A stretch of 64,000 nt of DNA from Lachnospiraceae bacterium (GCA_910574185.1 CAJSZQ010000024.1:1-64000), one strand, 5' to 3'. Shown: positions 1-7,952, counted from the first letter of the stretch. Notes: generated from the letters alone by a model not told the origin. A program made the numbers and translations.

Positions 1-179
1 AAGGCATAGTACCCACTATGTCCAATGTTTATGTCCATTTTTCTCAAATTTCTTTTCCTGCACGATATTCAGTTGTCAATTTTCAGTTAGAATCACATTC
101 ATTGAAATTCCGAAAAGTTATTATAAGGAAAGTATATCAATTGACTGGGAAAGATTCACTACGGTATGTTTTGTGTCGC
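1..179. other. Intergenic or gene-edge sequence, no gene seen
   Basis: No convincing coding frame, RNA gene or terminator is visible here. It lies downstream of the minus-strand GntR gene, so a further gene of that operon may begin just outside the window. Confidence 0.4.
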
Positions 180-413
180 TTACCTTACATCTTTAATATC
201 AATAGCAACACAATAACCTTTTCTTTTGTTGGCATAAATAATACCCTTTTCCATCAACAACCTTAAAGCACAAGCTACTGTATGGGGATTTACTTGATTA
301 ACTTCCGCATATTCCCTTATACTCGGAATCGGTTTACTTGGTGCTTGATGATTTACAAAAATATCCATTTTAATTCGTTCTGCGATTTCCTGATACTTGT
401 ATCTTTTATTCAT
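180..413 (-). CDS. Small GntR-family winged-helix regulator
   Basis: The 77-aa protein is almost entirely a GntR winged helix: the N-terminal helix of the fold, then PIPSIREYAEVNQVNPHTV and the wing ending in GIIYANKRKGY. There is no effector-binding domain, as in short YtrA-type GntR proteins that usually control ABC transporters. The start overlaps the end of the upstream XRE gene by 8 bp, so the two are co-translated; a GGAAAG ribosome site lies inside the XRE coding sequence. A role as DNA-binding repressor is inferred from the family. Its natural partner operon may lie left of the window. Confidence 0.8.
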   Translation of the reverse strand: MNKRYKYQEIAERIKMDIFVNHQAPSKPIPSIREYAEVNQVNPHTVACALRLLMEKGIIYANKRKGYCVAIDIKDVR

Positions 414-633
414 CTTTTTCTTTCCCTGTTAATAGTCTTTGAACTGTTATATTATAAAAATCAGCTATTTGAGGAAACTGATAAATGCTTGGACGGGATA
501 TTCCTTGTTCCCATTTAGATACTGCTGACTTTGAGACGCCACAATACTCTGCAAGTTTCTCTTGTGAGTTTCCTTTTTTCGTCCGCTCTTCTTTTAACAC
601 TTCCGAAATATGTAATTCAATACCCTGTTCCAT
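406..633 (-). CDS. XRE-family HTH regulator
   Basis: The 75-aa protein is a single Cro/CI helix-turn-helix. The motif SQEKLAEYCGVSKSAVSKWE lies near residues 23-42 and is followed by the usual dimerising helices (IADFYNITVQRLLTG). AAAGGAG lies 5 bp before the ATG. It overlaps the GntR gene by 8 bp, so the two small regulators form one operon. The upstream region shares the 13-mer GGTACTATAAATT with the promoter of the regulator at 3530-4066, which may be a common operator or shared ancestry. The target is unknown. Confidence 0.8.
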   Translation of the reverse strand: MEQGIELHISEVLKEERTKKGNSQEKLAEYCGVSKSAVSKWEQGISRPSIYQFPQIADFYNITVQRLLTGKEKDE

Positions 634-788
634 AGTGGCTCCTTTCTTCGGTACTATAAATTATTTTTAACTATGAAATAACTTCATCAATTTCAAAAAA
701 ATTGATTTGATAAAAAACGTAACTGTTCAATTAACAAGAAGAAACCAATCGACTTTTTTCAAGGGTTGACAAATGATACGATACAGAA

Positions 789-836
789 GGAGCAGAAACG
801 GGTAGTTACTTTGCAATCTCACCCACAGTCTGCTCC
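789..836 (+). terminator. Hairpin with short T-tract
   Basis: GGAGCAGA at 789-796 pairs exactly with TCTGCTCC at 829-836, and ATTTTT follows. It has the form of a plus-strand terminator, but no plus-strand gene precedes it. It may be a relic of the mobile element or a structured leader. Confidence 0.4.
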
Positions 837-919
837 CATTTTTCAAATAAAAATTTTCATCTGTTCTTATCTGTCAAAGCCTTAAATTTCAAGTCTAAAA
901 AGCTATGTTTTTCACAACT

Positions 920-2500
920 TCATACATATAATTGTGTTCGGCAAACATTAAGATAGATTGCCAAAGTTGCCAGCAGTATTAGACAAGTAATGCCAAACAT
1001 TATCATCATTTGGTAATGCGGAAAGATTATACAAAGATACAATGGCGTTAAGCTGCTTGCCATTCCACCTCCAACTGTAGCTAAAACTGAAATTGCCCCA
1101 CCTTTTACCGCATAATACTCACTTGTCCAATCATACTTAGGAAACTTGATATTCAGATAAACACCAAGAACTGAAATGAAAAAAGTATATACCGTAGGGA
1201 TAATAAATAACAGTATAGTCTGTATCAAGGAACACGGAATCGCAATTCTGATAAAAATTGCACTAACATATAAAACAGGAAGTATCACTGTTAAATTTAC
1301 CGCAATTTTAGAATTGTAAACTGTCCTTGCCTGCGTTGGAGCGGAACACATAATCCATCGGTTTTTTCCCTCTAAAGACAAGGATGCTGCTGTGGTAGAA
1401 GTCATAGTCACAAAAACAGCAAGCGCAATCGGCATAATATTTTGAATGATGCTCATGATTCCCATCGTTTCTATTTGCTGTCGTAAAGCAGGCGGCATAA
1501 AAAATGCTGCCCCAAGTGCTACAACGAAAAGCAGGACAATTCCAATACATGAATTCAAGGCATAAATCGTACATGAACTTAATCGGCGAAGCTCCTTTTT
1601 ATACAATGCCATAAACGGAGATGAAGATTTTAATGTTCCCATTTTATAATCTTTTTTTGCATAATGTGAGAATACCGCTGTATTCAGTCTTTTATAGTAA
1701 TGAGAAACAATCGTTATGAAAGCAATGCCCAGCAACAGGGAAACAGCGGCAAAGATAACAAAGCTTGCCCAATCATTATGTAATAAGGCATTTGTAAAAT
1801 GAATAGCAGGCGGATAAAATTTGTTTACCGCTTCTGCCATTGCAACGCCTAAATTAGTTATCTGCGCCTCATCCATTGATTGTGTTTTTGCGGAAGCAAA
1901 TACAATCATCAGTACGGCAGCCGTACTCAAAACTAATGAAAAAACATTTTTGTGTCTTGAATGTGATGAAACGGCAACAATTAGAACACCTAATGATAGA
2001 GAAATAATCATAGGAATAATCGGTGTTAAAAATAACGCACCCACTAAAAACAGGTAACTAAAAATCGGCGGATGTTCGTATACAACATAGATAATGCTTG
2101 ACGGCAGCATAGCTATAAAGCCAATTATCAGATTGATGAGATACAGCATCGTTATACGGCTTGTTACGATAGAAATCGTTCTTACAGGCATGGACATAAC
2201 CATATCATAATCTTTTAATCCAATAAGAACCCCTGTACTTTTAACGAATGTAAGGGTCAAAGTTGCTAAGGAGCAGACCACTACCATGAGCGTTGGCAAT
2301 GCTTTGCTGAGTCCCGCTTCTGCCATGCTGTTGCTGAATTTCACCGTATAGACTACAAGAATAGCAATGGCGGTAAGTCCTAAAGCACCAACAATCGCAG
2401 AACGTTGTTTTTCCTGTTTATCACGAGAATGAATCAATCGGTTAATTCCAAAAAGATTATATAACTGCATCCTCAAAAGATACTTATACTTGCCTTTCAT
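920..2500 (-). CDS. ABC exporter permease
   Basis: An integral membrane protein of about 526 aa with roughly 12 hydrophobic segments in two groups around a soluble stretch near residues 270-310. This fits the two-half permease layout of ABC-2-like exporters of Gram-positive bacteria. The start is placed at the ATG at 2500, 9 bp after GGAGG; an in-frame TTG at 2506 is too close to that site. The gene overlaps the 3' end of the ATPase gene, so subunit production is coupled. Substrate unknown; small-molecule or antimicrobial-peptide export is usual for such regulator-linked systems. Confidence 0.8.
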   Translation of the reverse strand: MKGKYKYLLRMQLYNLFGINRLIHSRDKQEKQRSAIVGALGLTAIAILVVYTVKFSNSMAEAGLSKALPTLMVVVCSLATLTLTFVKSTGVLIGLKDYDMVMSMPVRTISIVTSRITMLYLINLIIGFIAMLPSSIIYVVYEHPPIFSYLFLVGALFLTPIIPMIISLSLGVLIVAVSSHSRHKNVFSLVLSTAAVLMIVFASAKTQSMDEAQITNLGVAMAEAVNKFYPPAIHFTNALLHNDWASFVIFAAVSLLLGIAFITIVSHYYKRLNTAVFSHYAKKDYKMGTLKSSSPFMALYKKELRRLSSCTIYALNSCIGIVLLFVVALGAAFFMPPALRQQIETMGIMSIIQNIMPIALAVFVTMTSTTAASLSLEGKNRWIMCSAPTQARTVYNSKIAVNLTVILPVLYVSAIFIRIAIPCSLIQTILLFIIPTVYTFFISVLGVYLNIKFPKYDWTSEYYAVKGGAISVLATVGGGMASSLTPLYLCIIFPHYQMMIMFGITCLILLATLAIYLNVCRTQLYV

Positions 2501-3215
2501 TTTCAACTACCTCCATGAATACATCTTCAAGACTATGGCTTCCTTTGATTTCTTCCATTGTTCCACTTTCTATCAATTTACCGTCATTGATGATAGTAAC
2601 CTTGTCACACAATTTTTCGGCAACTTCAAGTACGTGAGTAGAGAAAAAAATGGCTGTCCCTGCATCACAAAGTTGACGCATCATCTTTTTTAAATGGAAA
2701 GATGCTTCGGGGTCAAGACCAACAAACGGCTCGTCCAACACTAAAAGCTGTGGGGAATGTACAAATGCGCCAACCAACGCAAGTTTCTGCTTCATACCAT
2801 GCGAATAGGAACTGATTAAATCCCCAAGACTGTCCGTTAATTTGAGAACATCTGCATATTTTTGTATTCTTGAAACTCTTTCTTTGGCAGGAACAGAAAA
2901 CATATCACACATATAGTTTAAATATTGGATGCCTGTTACATAGTCATATAAGTCGGGATTGTCTGGAATATAAGCTGTCATAGATTTGCATTTAACAGGC
3001 TCGTCCTTTACAGAATGACCGTTTATAAGGATTTCCCCCTCGTCAAAGTCCATTATCCCGACAACTGCACGGATTGTTGTTGTTTTCCCTGCACCATTGT
3101 GACCAATAAAAGCATGGATTTCTCCTGCTTTCACACTCAAATTCAGACTGTCAACAGCCTTTTTATTTCCAGAATAAACTTTAGAATAATTCCTAATTTC
3201 TAATACGGCGTCCAT
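2484..3215 (-). CDS. ABC transporter ATP-binding protein
   Basis: A 243-aa nucleotide-binding domain with Walker A GHNGAGKTTT (about 38-47), signature SHGMKQKLAL (about 138-147), Walker B LLVLDEPFVGLDP and the switch histidine in STHVLEVAEKL. The order and the short C-terminal tail (EEIKGSHSLEDVFMEVV) match the DrrA/CcmA group of exporter ATPases. AAAGGAGG precedes the ATG. It is followed by its permease and preceded by the DUF1648-like membrane peptide, in one operon with a repressor-style promoter at 3462-3490. Confidence 0.9.
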   Translation of the reverse strand: MDAVLEIRNYSKVYSGNKKAVDSLNLSVKAGEIHAFIGHNGAGKTTTIRAVVGIMDFDEGEILINGHSVKDEPVKCKSMTAYIPDNPDLYDYVTGIQYLNYMCDMFSVPAKERVSRIQKYADVLKLTDSLGDLISSYSHGMKQKLALVGAFVHSPQLLVLDEPFVGLDPEASFHLKKMMRQLCDAGTAIFFSTHVLEVAEKLCDKVTIINDGKLIESGTMEEIKGSHSLEDVFMEVVENERQV

Positions 3216-3236
3216 TTTATTAGCCTCCTTTGAATT

Positions 3237-3428
3237 TTAGTTTTTGTACTTTTTCACAATTGCCCAGTAAAGGATTGTGGGTACAGGGGTAAATAATAGA
3301 ATAAAATATTTATTTACAACCGAACCAGACACTCCAAAGTGTAATGGGATTTCCTGCGGCAATAAAAAAGTTAGTGCTGCTAATACAACAAAAGTTACAA
3401 ATGTAATGATGATGCATTTTTTCTTCAT
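3237..3428 (-). CDS. DUF1648-like small membrane protein
   Basis: A 63-aa protein with two transmembrane helices. The segment between them, PQEIPLHFGVSGSVVNKY, matches the core of DUF1648 (IPxHxNxxGxxD). Proteins with this domain often sit beside GntR or ArsR regulators and ABC exporters. AAAAAGGAGG lies 7 bp upstream of the ATG. It is the first gene of the ABC operon. It is shorter than full DUF1648/SdpI proteins and may be an accessory or immunity-type peptide; function not established. Confidence 0.7.
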   Translation of the reverse strand: MKKKCIIITFVTFVVLAALTFLLPQEIPLHFGVSGSVVNKYFILLFTPVPTILYWAIVKKYKN

Positions 3429-3448
3429 AGGTCTTGCCTCCTTTTTAA

Positions 3449-3490
3449 TATCACAGTGATAATAATATCATACTGATATTAAAAAGTCAA
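3449..3490 (-). promoter_or_regulatory. ABC operon promoter with overlapping operators
   Basis: On the minus strand TTGACT (3485-3490) and TATTAT (3462-3467) are 17 bp apart. Two palindromes TATCA-N3-TGATA (3449-3461 and 3466-3478) flank or cover the -10 box. Read between them, the sequence is TGATAATAATATCA (3457-3470), nearly the same as the palindrome in the promoter of the regulator gene at 3530-4066. Confidence 0.75.
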
Positions 3491-3529
3491 GAAAAATCCC
3501 GTCCATCACTGAGGACAGGCGGGAAATTT

Positions 3530-4066
3530 TTAATCCATTTTAGGCGGAGAAATAATAACGCCAATAGAATGCAGCTTTCTACCCGCTGCCGGTGCGTTGT
3601 TTCCATAAGGCTTTATTGCATCTCGAATATTTCTAATTAACATCTCAAGTTCCCCATCTGTTAGATAAAGAGGGGATAAGGAAAAACCAGATTTATCCTT
3701 TACAATGTCTATATCATCCCGTTTACAATAATCTTGGAATAACTCCGCAAAGCCAATGATATATTGCATAAACGACTGCATATAGGCTTCACCAGAGTTG
3801 CTGTCTAAAATTTCTTTAAAATCTTTTGTCATATCAATATCTATCGCATAAGTCTTTTCTAAAGCACCTCTGACTTGCGTTTGATTTACAATTTTTAATA
3901 CTTTGTCATTTGTCATCCTCTTTAAATAGCGATAAAGCGTTGCGGGCGGAATATCCGAAAAGGTCTCGGATAAATGTTTAGCGGTAGTTTCCCCACAATT
4001 CTGTATTTCCAGAAATAGTTTGCATTTAATCGGGTTCGTCAATACATCCATAATTTTTTTATCCAT
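3530..4066 (-). CDS. Winged-helix regulator of the ABC operon
   Basis: A 178-aa protein with an N-terminal ArsR-like winged helix: KCKLFLEIQNCGETTAKHLS, then a recognition helix in IPPATLYRYLKRM and a wing around ALEKTYAI. The C-terminal half is a helical domain of unknown ligand. GGAGGG precedes the ATG. It lies directly upstream of the ABC operon on the same strand. A near-identical operator (TGATAATANTATCA) overlaps the promoter of both units, so it probably represses itself and the exporter and is relieved by an exporter substrate. That regulatory logic is inferred. Confidence 0.75.
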   Translation of the reverse strand: MDKKIMDVLTNPIKCKLFLEIQNCGETTAKHLSETFSDIPPATLYRYLKRMTNDKVLKIVNQTQVRGALEKTYAIDIDMTKDFKEILDSNSGEAYMQSFMQYIIGFAELFQDYCKRDDIDIVKDKSGFSLSPLYLTDGELEMLIRNIRDAIKPYGNNAPAAGRKLHSIGVIISPPKMD

Positions 4067-4094
4067 GCGTATCCCTCCAATAATTCGGTCTATT

Positions 4095-4128
4095 TGATAA
4101 TATTATCATTTTGGTACTATAAATTCAA
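4095..4128 (-). promoter_or_regulatory. Autoregulated promoter of the regulator gene
   Basis: On the minus strand TTGAAT (4123-4128) and TAATAT (4100-4105) are 17 bp apart. The -10 lies inside the perfect palindrome TGATAATATTATCA (4095-4108), which differs at one central base from the operator in front of the ABC operon. Confidence 0.7.
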
Positions 4129-4163
4129 GAACCTTTCATTGATGATAATCTAAGATAACAAAC

Positions 4164-4201
4164 CTAAAAGTGGCAAAGTTTTTATACCTTGCCACTTTTA
4201 G
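4164..4201 (-). terminator. Hairpin downstream of tnpV
   Basis: CTAAAAGTGGCAAAG (4164-4178) pairs with CTTGCCACTTTTAG (4188-4201) with one bulged base. It lies just past the original stop of the broken tnpV and probably ends that transcript. Confidence 0.6.
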
Positions 4202-4204
4202 CAC

Positions 4205-4578
4205 TTATACGAAGATTATTTCGTTATTCACAATCCCCCTCGCACACGCCCTTATGTTATTCATTCTTCCTGTCCATTCTAAGGCGTTTTCTGCCTTTAA
4301 CTGTTCGTTATGCCTTGCTCCTGTTTCATGCCCTCTATGAGCCTTTTAAAGCGTTCCTGCGCCTGCCTGTCGATGTCGGCAAGGTAGGCGTTGAGCCTGC
4401 CGCTTGTGAGAAGATTGATGTATGTAACCTTTCGGTACTTCTTCAGATAGTCCAGATGCCGCTGTCCCCATGTGCCTATCGGCTGTTCTTTTTCGGCAGG
4501 TATGGTTAAGCATGGTATTAAATAATCTCCTTGCCACTCGTATTTGCCGCCTAATTCCTCAAATAATGATTTTGCCAT
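4205..4578 (-). pseudogene. tnpV: tnpV, frameshifted transposon protein
   Basis: The first 93 codons (4297-4578) match the TnpV family of Firmicute conjugative transposons: GQRHLDYLKKYRKVTYINLL, then ADIDRQAQERF. The frame then stops. One frame over, translation continues as LKAENALEWTGRMNNIR and ends NNEIIFV at 4205, the usual TnpV C-terminus. A single missing base near 4293-4300 explains the break, and 374 bp is one short of 125 codons. GGAGG precedes the ATG. It marks this segment as mobile-element debris. The family assignment is from memory of its conserved tail. Confidence 0.75.
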
Positions 4579-4646
4579 CTTCTAGTTCCTCCAAATAAGA
4601 TATTCACTCCACATTATTGTGTCTGTTGTCTTAAACGCAATTTTGA

Positions 4647-5240
4647 GTTTTCTCCTTATCTGGTTTCACTCATGTTGCTTATCAAGTAAATGCAAATGAG
4701 GATAATACAGAGTACAAAGTAATATTTAAAGGAACTCAAATAGAGCAAATAGAACTAATGAGTTATTTATTATATGATGTAACAAAGAAAGAGGATGTGC
4801 TTAATAGAGAGTACCTTAACGATAAAAGCTATATATTTTTTATAATGAATCATATTCAGCAAAAGATTAATAGTTTAAATGAAAAGTATGGTTATTCCTC
4901 TGTGGTTACAAATTCTGTTTTGGTTCGTATTATTAAAAATATCAATAAATGTTTACAACAAAGGGTAGATGATATATATTCTGATATAAGTAGAGAGGGG
5001 CGGGTTCAGACTAGTGTGCTGACCGCATTATATTCAGCCAAACCTCCTTGCCTATCCGTCCATCTGCCGCGTTGGATTTTCTATCCGTAGCCACCGCTAC
5101 GCCGTCGAAAATCCGCCTTGCAGATGAGCGAATATTCTGCGGAGTTTCGCCAGATATAATGCGGTCAGCACACTAGTCGAGTTTCTGAACGGTGCTGAGA
5201 ATATGAAATTAGGCGATTATCAAAATAATACAATATAAGT
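4647..5240 (+). pseudogene. ORF fragment interrupted by a palindromic element
   Basis: An open frame from 4647 has no start codon upstream of its first recognisable residues (NEDNTEYKVIFKGTQIEQ...) and runs to about 5009 (DDIYSDISREGR). A 168-bp inverted-repeat element then intervenes. After it another frame reads EFLNGAENMKLGDYQNNTI and stops at 5238-5240. The two halves look like one helical protein that lost its 5' end and was split by the element. No family is recognised. Confidence 0.5.
5010..5177. repeat. 168-bp palindromic (MITE-like) element
   Basis: The ends ACTAGTGTGCTGACCGCATT (continuing to 5032) and 5155-5177 are perfect 23-bp inverted repeats. Inside, CATCTGC...GGATTTTC pairs with GAAAATCC...GCAGATG, so nearly the whole unit folds into one hairpin. 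There is no transposase ORF and no clear target duplication. It interrupts an ORF fragment. Confidence 0.75.
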
Positions 5241-5304
5241 TAGAGCTGACATGGTATAGGCATTAAGGTATTGGATTTGATACGGGATTTTTTCACCTAA
5301 AAAT

Positions 5305-5353
5305 GTGATAGGATATTGACAAAATCCAATCATAGCATATAATAGTGATAGGA
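5305..5353 (+). promoter_or_regulatory. Toxin-antitoxin promoter with flanking direct repeats
   Basis: TTGACA (5316-5321) and TATAAT (5338-5343) are 16 bp apart, a strong sigma-A promoter 45 bp before the toxin start. GTGATAGGA occurs on both sides (5305-5313 and 5345-5353), a plausible antitoxin-binding pair. Confidence 0.7.
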
Positions 5354-5388
5354 AAAACTATAAAAGCAATCAGTCTAAAAGGGGGGAG

Positions 5389-5784
5389 ATGCACATATTG
5401 TATGCAACATTAAACGATATTGATGTATATCTGACTGAGATAAAAAGCGCAATTCAAAAAAACAGGTACAGAATTGAACTGAATTCTCATCGGCAAGACA
5501 ATAGAAATCTATTTCTCAGCTATGTTATTGATGAAACAATGGCAAAGGATATATTGCTGGGATTGACGGCAACTGATTTTTCTGAAGTATTGCAAAACGA
5601 GCATAAGGGGTATGAACATGAATTATTGTATGTCTTTGGAAAAGATGTAGAGCTCTTGGAAAGAATAGGTAACGCAAGTAAAACAGTGTCCTTATACATA
5701 AAATTTAACAAGACGGATAACTGTTATGTTATTGTGGTATCTTTGCATGAACAGAAATATCCGATTAAATATTATTTCAAATAG
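5389..5784 (+). CDS. Putative toxin of a Panacea-type TA pair
   Basis: A 131-aa alpha/beta protein, first gene of a two-gene operon with a Panacea-domain antitoxin 22 bp downstream. Small size, position and partner suggest a type II toxin. The C-terminal strands (KTVSLYIKFNKTDNCYVIVVSLHE, positions about 96-119) and preceding HELLYVFGKDVELLERI resemble the sheet of RelE/MqsR-fold ribonucleases, and MqsR toxins pair with zinc-finger antitoxins, but no catalytic residues can be assigned with confidence. The start follows a GGGGGGAG stretch very closely; a TTG at 5398 is possible. Toxicity is inferred only. Confidence 0.65.
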   Translation: MHILYATLNDIDVYLTEIKSAIQKNRYRIELNSHRQDNRNLFLSYVIDETMAKDILLGLTATDFSEVLQNEHKGYEHELLYVFGKDVELLERIGNASKTVSLYIKFNKTDNCYVIVVSLHEQKYPIKYYFK

Positions 5785-5806
5785 TAATCTGACAGGAGGA
5801 ATTATC

Positions 5807-6805
5807 ATGGCAGAGAAAGGAAGAATCGATTTTTGCACGATATGCAGGAAAGAGACAGAGTATACCCTGCAAAAAAGAAATATTAAAAAAACAATTAAGG
5901 ATGTAGAGTATACATTTTGCATCACCGTTGCAGTGTGCGTCGAGTGTGGAGAAGAGATGAGTATACCTGGACTAATTGATAAAAATATTCAGGAAGTTGA
6001 CAAACAGTATAGAGCTTATGAAGGTATTGTTTCAGTCGATGACATTGAAAAGCTTATGAAAATTTATAAAATTGGAAAGGCACCATTGTCTCTTGCGCTT
6101 GGATTTGGCGAAGTGACAATTACGAGATATTTTTCCGGTCAGATACCTTCTAAAGAGTATTCTGACATTATGAGAAGGGCATTATCTTCTCCAGCTTTCA
6201 TGAAAGAAAAACTGCACGCGAATAAAGAAAGAATTGCTCCTGCAGCCTATAACAAGGCGATGGAAGCGGCCACACAGTTGGAAACGCTCTTTTCGGTTTC
6301 AGATAAAATGCTGAGAGTGATTTCATATGTGTTTGAGAGACTTGAAGAAGTTACACCGCTCATGCTTCAAAAATTACTTTACTTTATTCAGGGGGAATCT
6401 TATGCTCTGAATGGGAAACCGATGTTCTATGAAAACTGTCAGGCATGGGTTCATGGGCCGGTATATCCAGAAGTATATGATATGTTCAGGGACTTCAAAT
6501 TTAATCCTATTGAGGATGCACGCTTTGCAATTTTTGAAGGTGCAGAAGACGAACTTACTGAAGAGGAACGCAAAGTTATAGATTTTGTTGTTAATACTTT
6601 TGGAGAGTATGGTGGAAAAGTGCTGGAAAGAATTACGCATGAAGAAACTCCTTGGAAGCTTGCTAGAAGAGGATATGCGGATAGTATTCCGTCTAATGAG
6701 CCTATTCAGATGGAGAACATAAAAGCATATTATACCGAAAAAAATGCAGAATATGATTTTTCTACAGAAGAAGGAATTAAAAAATATATCAATGATATTC
6801 TTTAA
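5807..6805 (+). CDS. Antitoxin: MqsA-like zinc finger, HTH and Panacea (DUF4065)
   Basis: A 332-aa three-part protein. Residues 1-55 hold a zinc-finger pattern, FCTIC near residue 10 and VCVECGEE near 45. Residues 70-130 carry an MqsA/XRE-type helix-turn-helix (LSLALGFGEVTITRYFSG). Residues 165-300 are a Panacea/DUF4065 (SocA-like) domain with LQKLLYFIQGESYALNGKPMF and AWVHGPVYPEVY. Panacea domains neutralise many unrelated toxins; the N-terminal part would bind the operon promoter. The ATG at 5807 follows AGGAGG by 6 bp and lies 22 bp after the toxin stop, so the longer frame starting at 5726 is rejected. Confidence 0.85.
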   Translation: MAEKGRIDFCTICRKETEYTLQKRNIKKTIKDVEYTFCITVAVCVECGEEMSIPGLIDKNIQEVDKQYRAYEGIVSVDDIEKLMKIYKIGKAPLSLALGFGEVTITRYFSGQIPSKEYSDIMRRALSSPAFMKEKLHANKERIAPAAYNKAMEAATQLETLFSVSDKMLRVISYVFERLEEVTPLMLQKLLYFIQGESYALNGKPMFYENCQAWVHGPVYPEVYDMFRDFKFNPIEDARFAIFEGAEDELTEEERKVIDFVVNTFGEYGGKVLERITHEETPWKLARRGYADSIPSNEPIQMENIKAYYTEKNAEYDFSTEEGIKKYINDIL

Positions 6806-7307
6806 TAAGTTTGATGTGAGAGCCCTTCCAAAAAGGAAAACTGCTGACGGCCTGAAGTATAGTGTCAGTCAGGAAAATATTTGAAAGTATTCCTGATGCC
6901 ATGGTCAAAGGAGCTCCCAGTTAAATGCTATAAACCGCGTCGCTAGGAAAAGTGGCGTTGTTTTTTAGGACCACGCACGATTTGACGTTTACTGCGAAAC
7001 CACAATTTCTTTTACATAGGGAAGAAGTTAAGTTGGCTGCAGAAGAAGAATATAATGATAAATCAGACGAGACGTTTGTGGGAATTGCATTAACAGAAAA
7101 TGAAGAATTTCACCGACAGCATTTGCAGAGCCAAAGGGTTGTCTATCGAAAAGAGTTTTTACTACTCAGAAGAATAAAAGGGTATGTGAGTAATTTAATA
7201 CATGCCTTTTTATTTTTTGTCTTTTTATTGTAGGTATCAAATAAAATTATGCGATATCAGTGATGATATGGCAAATATAGTGTGTGACCTGAGTATTTCA
7301 GATATTT
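6806..7307. other. Non-coding or degenerate stretch
   Basis: No gene is supported. A short frame near 6853-6924 (VRKIFESIPDAMVKGAPS then stop) and a 93-codon GTG-start frame at 6952-7233 look like relics: neither has a ribosome site or a recognisable domain. GGAAAATATTTGAAAGTATTCC-type imperfect symmetry at about 6869-6892 is too weak to call. Confidence 0.5.
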
Positions 7308-7598
7308 TTATTGAAGGGTCTTGATAAAAGCTTGCAAAGCCCGTATCTGTTCGCTGCTTAAGCCGTCGACATTGAGAGACAAATGTGAACAGACTTTTTC
7401 TTTCCCCAATAGATAATCCGTACTGCATTTATATAAGTAGGACAGAGACAAGAGAACTTCTGCGCTAGGTGTCCGTTCGCCTGTTTCATAGCCGGATATT
7501 ACACTGGGGGAGACTCCAATTCTTGAGGCGACTTCTTTTTGTGAAAAACTATGCTCCAATCGTAATTTCTGTAATCTGTCAGCTAATCCATTTATCAT
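7308..7598 (-). CDS. XRE-family HTH repressor
   Basis: A 96-aa protein with a Cro/CI helix-turn-helix (HSFSQKEVASRIGVSPSVIS, about 14-33) and the tail typical of Firmicute repressors (SYLYKCSTDYLLGKEK, then a short helix ending ALQAFIKTLQ). The ATG at 7598 is chosen because AAAGGA lies 10 bp upstream; the frame open to 7637 has no such site. It faces away from the large surface/pilus block. The intergenic region contains a perfect ACACTT-A-AAGTGT palindrome where opposite promoters overlap, so autoregulation and control of the rightward transcript are likely. Confidence 0.8.
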   Translation of the reverse strand: MINGLADRLQKLRLEHSFSQKEVASRIGVSPSVISGYETGERTPSAEVLLSLSYLYKCSTDYLLGKEKVCSHLSLNVDGLSSEQIRALQAFIKTLQ

Positions 7599-7685
7599 AG
7601 AAATAATTCCTTTCAGCAATTTAACTGTTGGTGACATGTTAATAGTATATGTATATTTTCTATGATATAACTACGCTCTCGGTGT

Positions 7686-7713
7686 ATTATAACTACACTT
7701 AAAGTGTTGACAA
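7686..7713 (-). promoter_or_regulatory. Leftward promoter of the XRE gene with operator
   Basis: On the minus strand TTGTCA (7708-7713) and TATAAT (7686-7691) are 16 bp apart. The 13-bp palindrome ACACTTAAAGTGT (7695-7707) fills the spacer. Confidence 0.65.
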
Positions 7714-7735
7714 ATAACACTTTGAGGGGTATGAT
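7707..7735 (+). promoter_or_regulatory. Rightward promoter facing the XRE promoter
   Basis: TTGACA (7707-7712) and TATGAT (7730-7735) are 17 bp apart. Its -35 box overlaps that of the leftward promoter, and a half-site AACACTTT lies in the spacer. Transcription would run towards the surface-protein gene at 8244. Confidence 0.65.
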
Positions 7736-7791
7736 AAAACAAAGTGCGGTATTTTATGCGCAATTGCCTGAAAATACAATAAAAATCGAAG

Positions 7792-7848
7792 TTGACAAAT
7801 AAAATATGTAAATTAATGATTTACACTTTTAGTGGAGATAAAGTGTAA
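7792..7848 (+). promoter_or_regulatory. Second rightward promoter with inverted repeat
   Basis: TTGACA (7792-7797) and AATGAT (7815-7820) are 17 bp apart. Immediately downstream TTACACTTT (7821-7829) pairs with AAAGTGTAA (7840-7848), the same half-site as the XRE operator. Confidence 0.5.
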
Positions 7849-7952
7849 GAAAAAAGTTGGGTACGAAAGCATCCGTTTGTCTTCTGCGGTATTGATAAAA
7901 TATTTTCTGTGTTACAGGAAAAAACTTCAGGTTTAATTTGCACACTAGTATG

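Noticed and set aside
6952-7233. 93-codon plus-strand frame
   Set aside because: GTG start without a ribosome site, no domain, hydrophobic tail formed by T-rich DNA. Probably a relic or chance frame.
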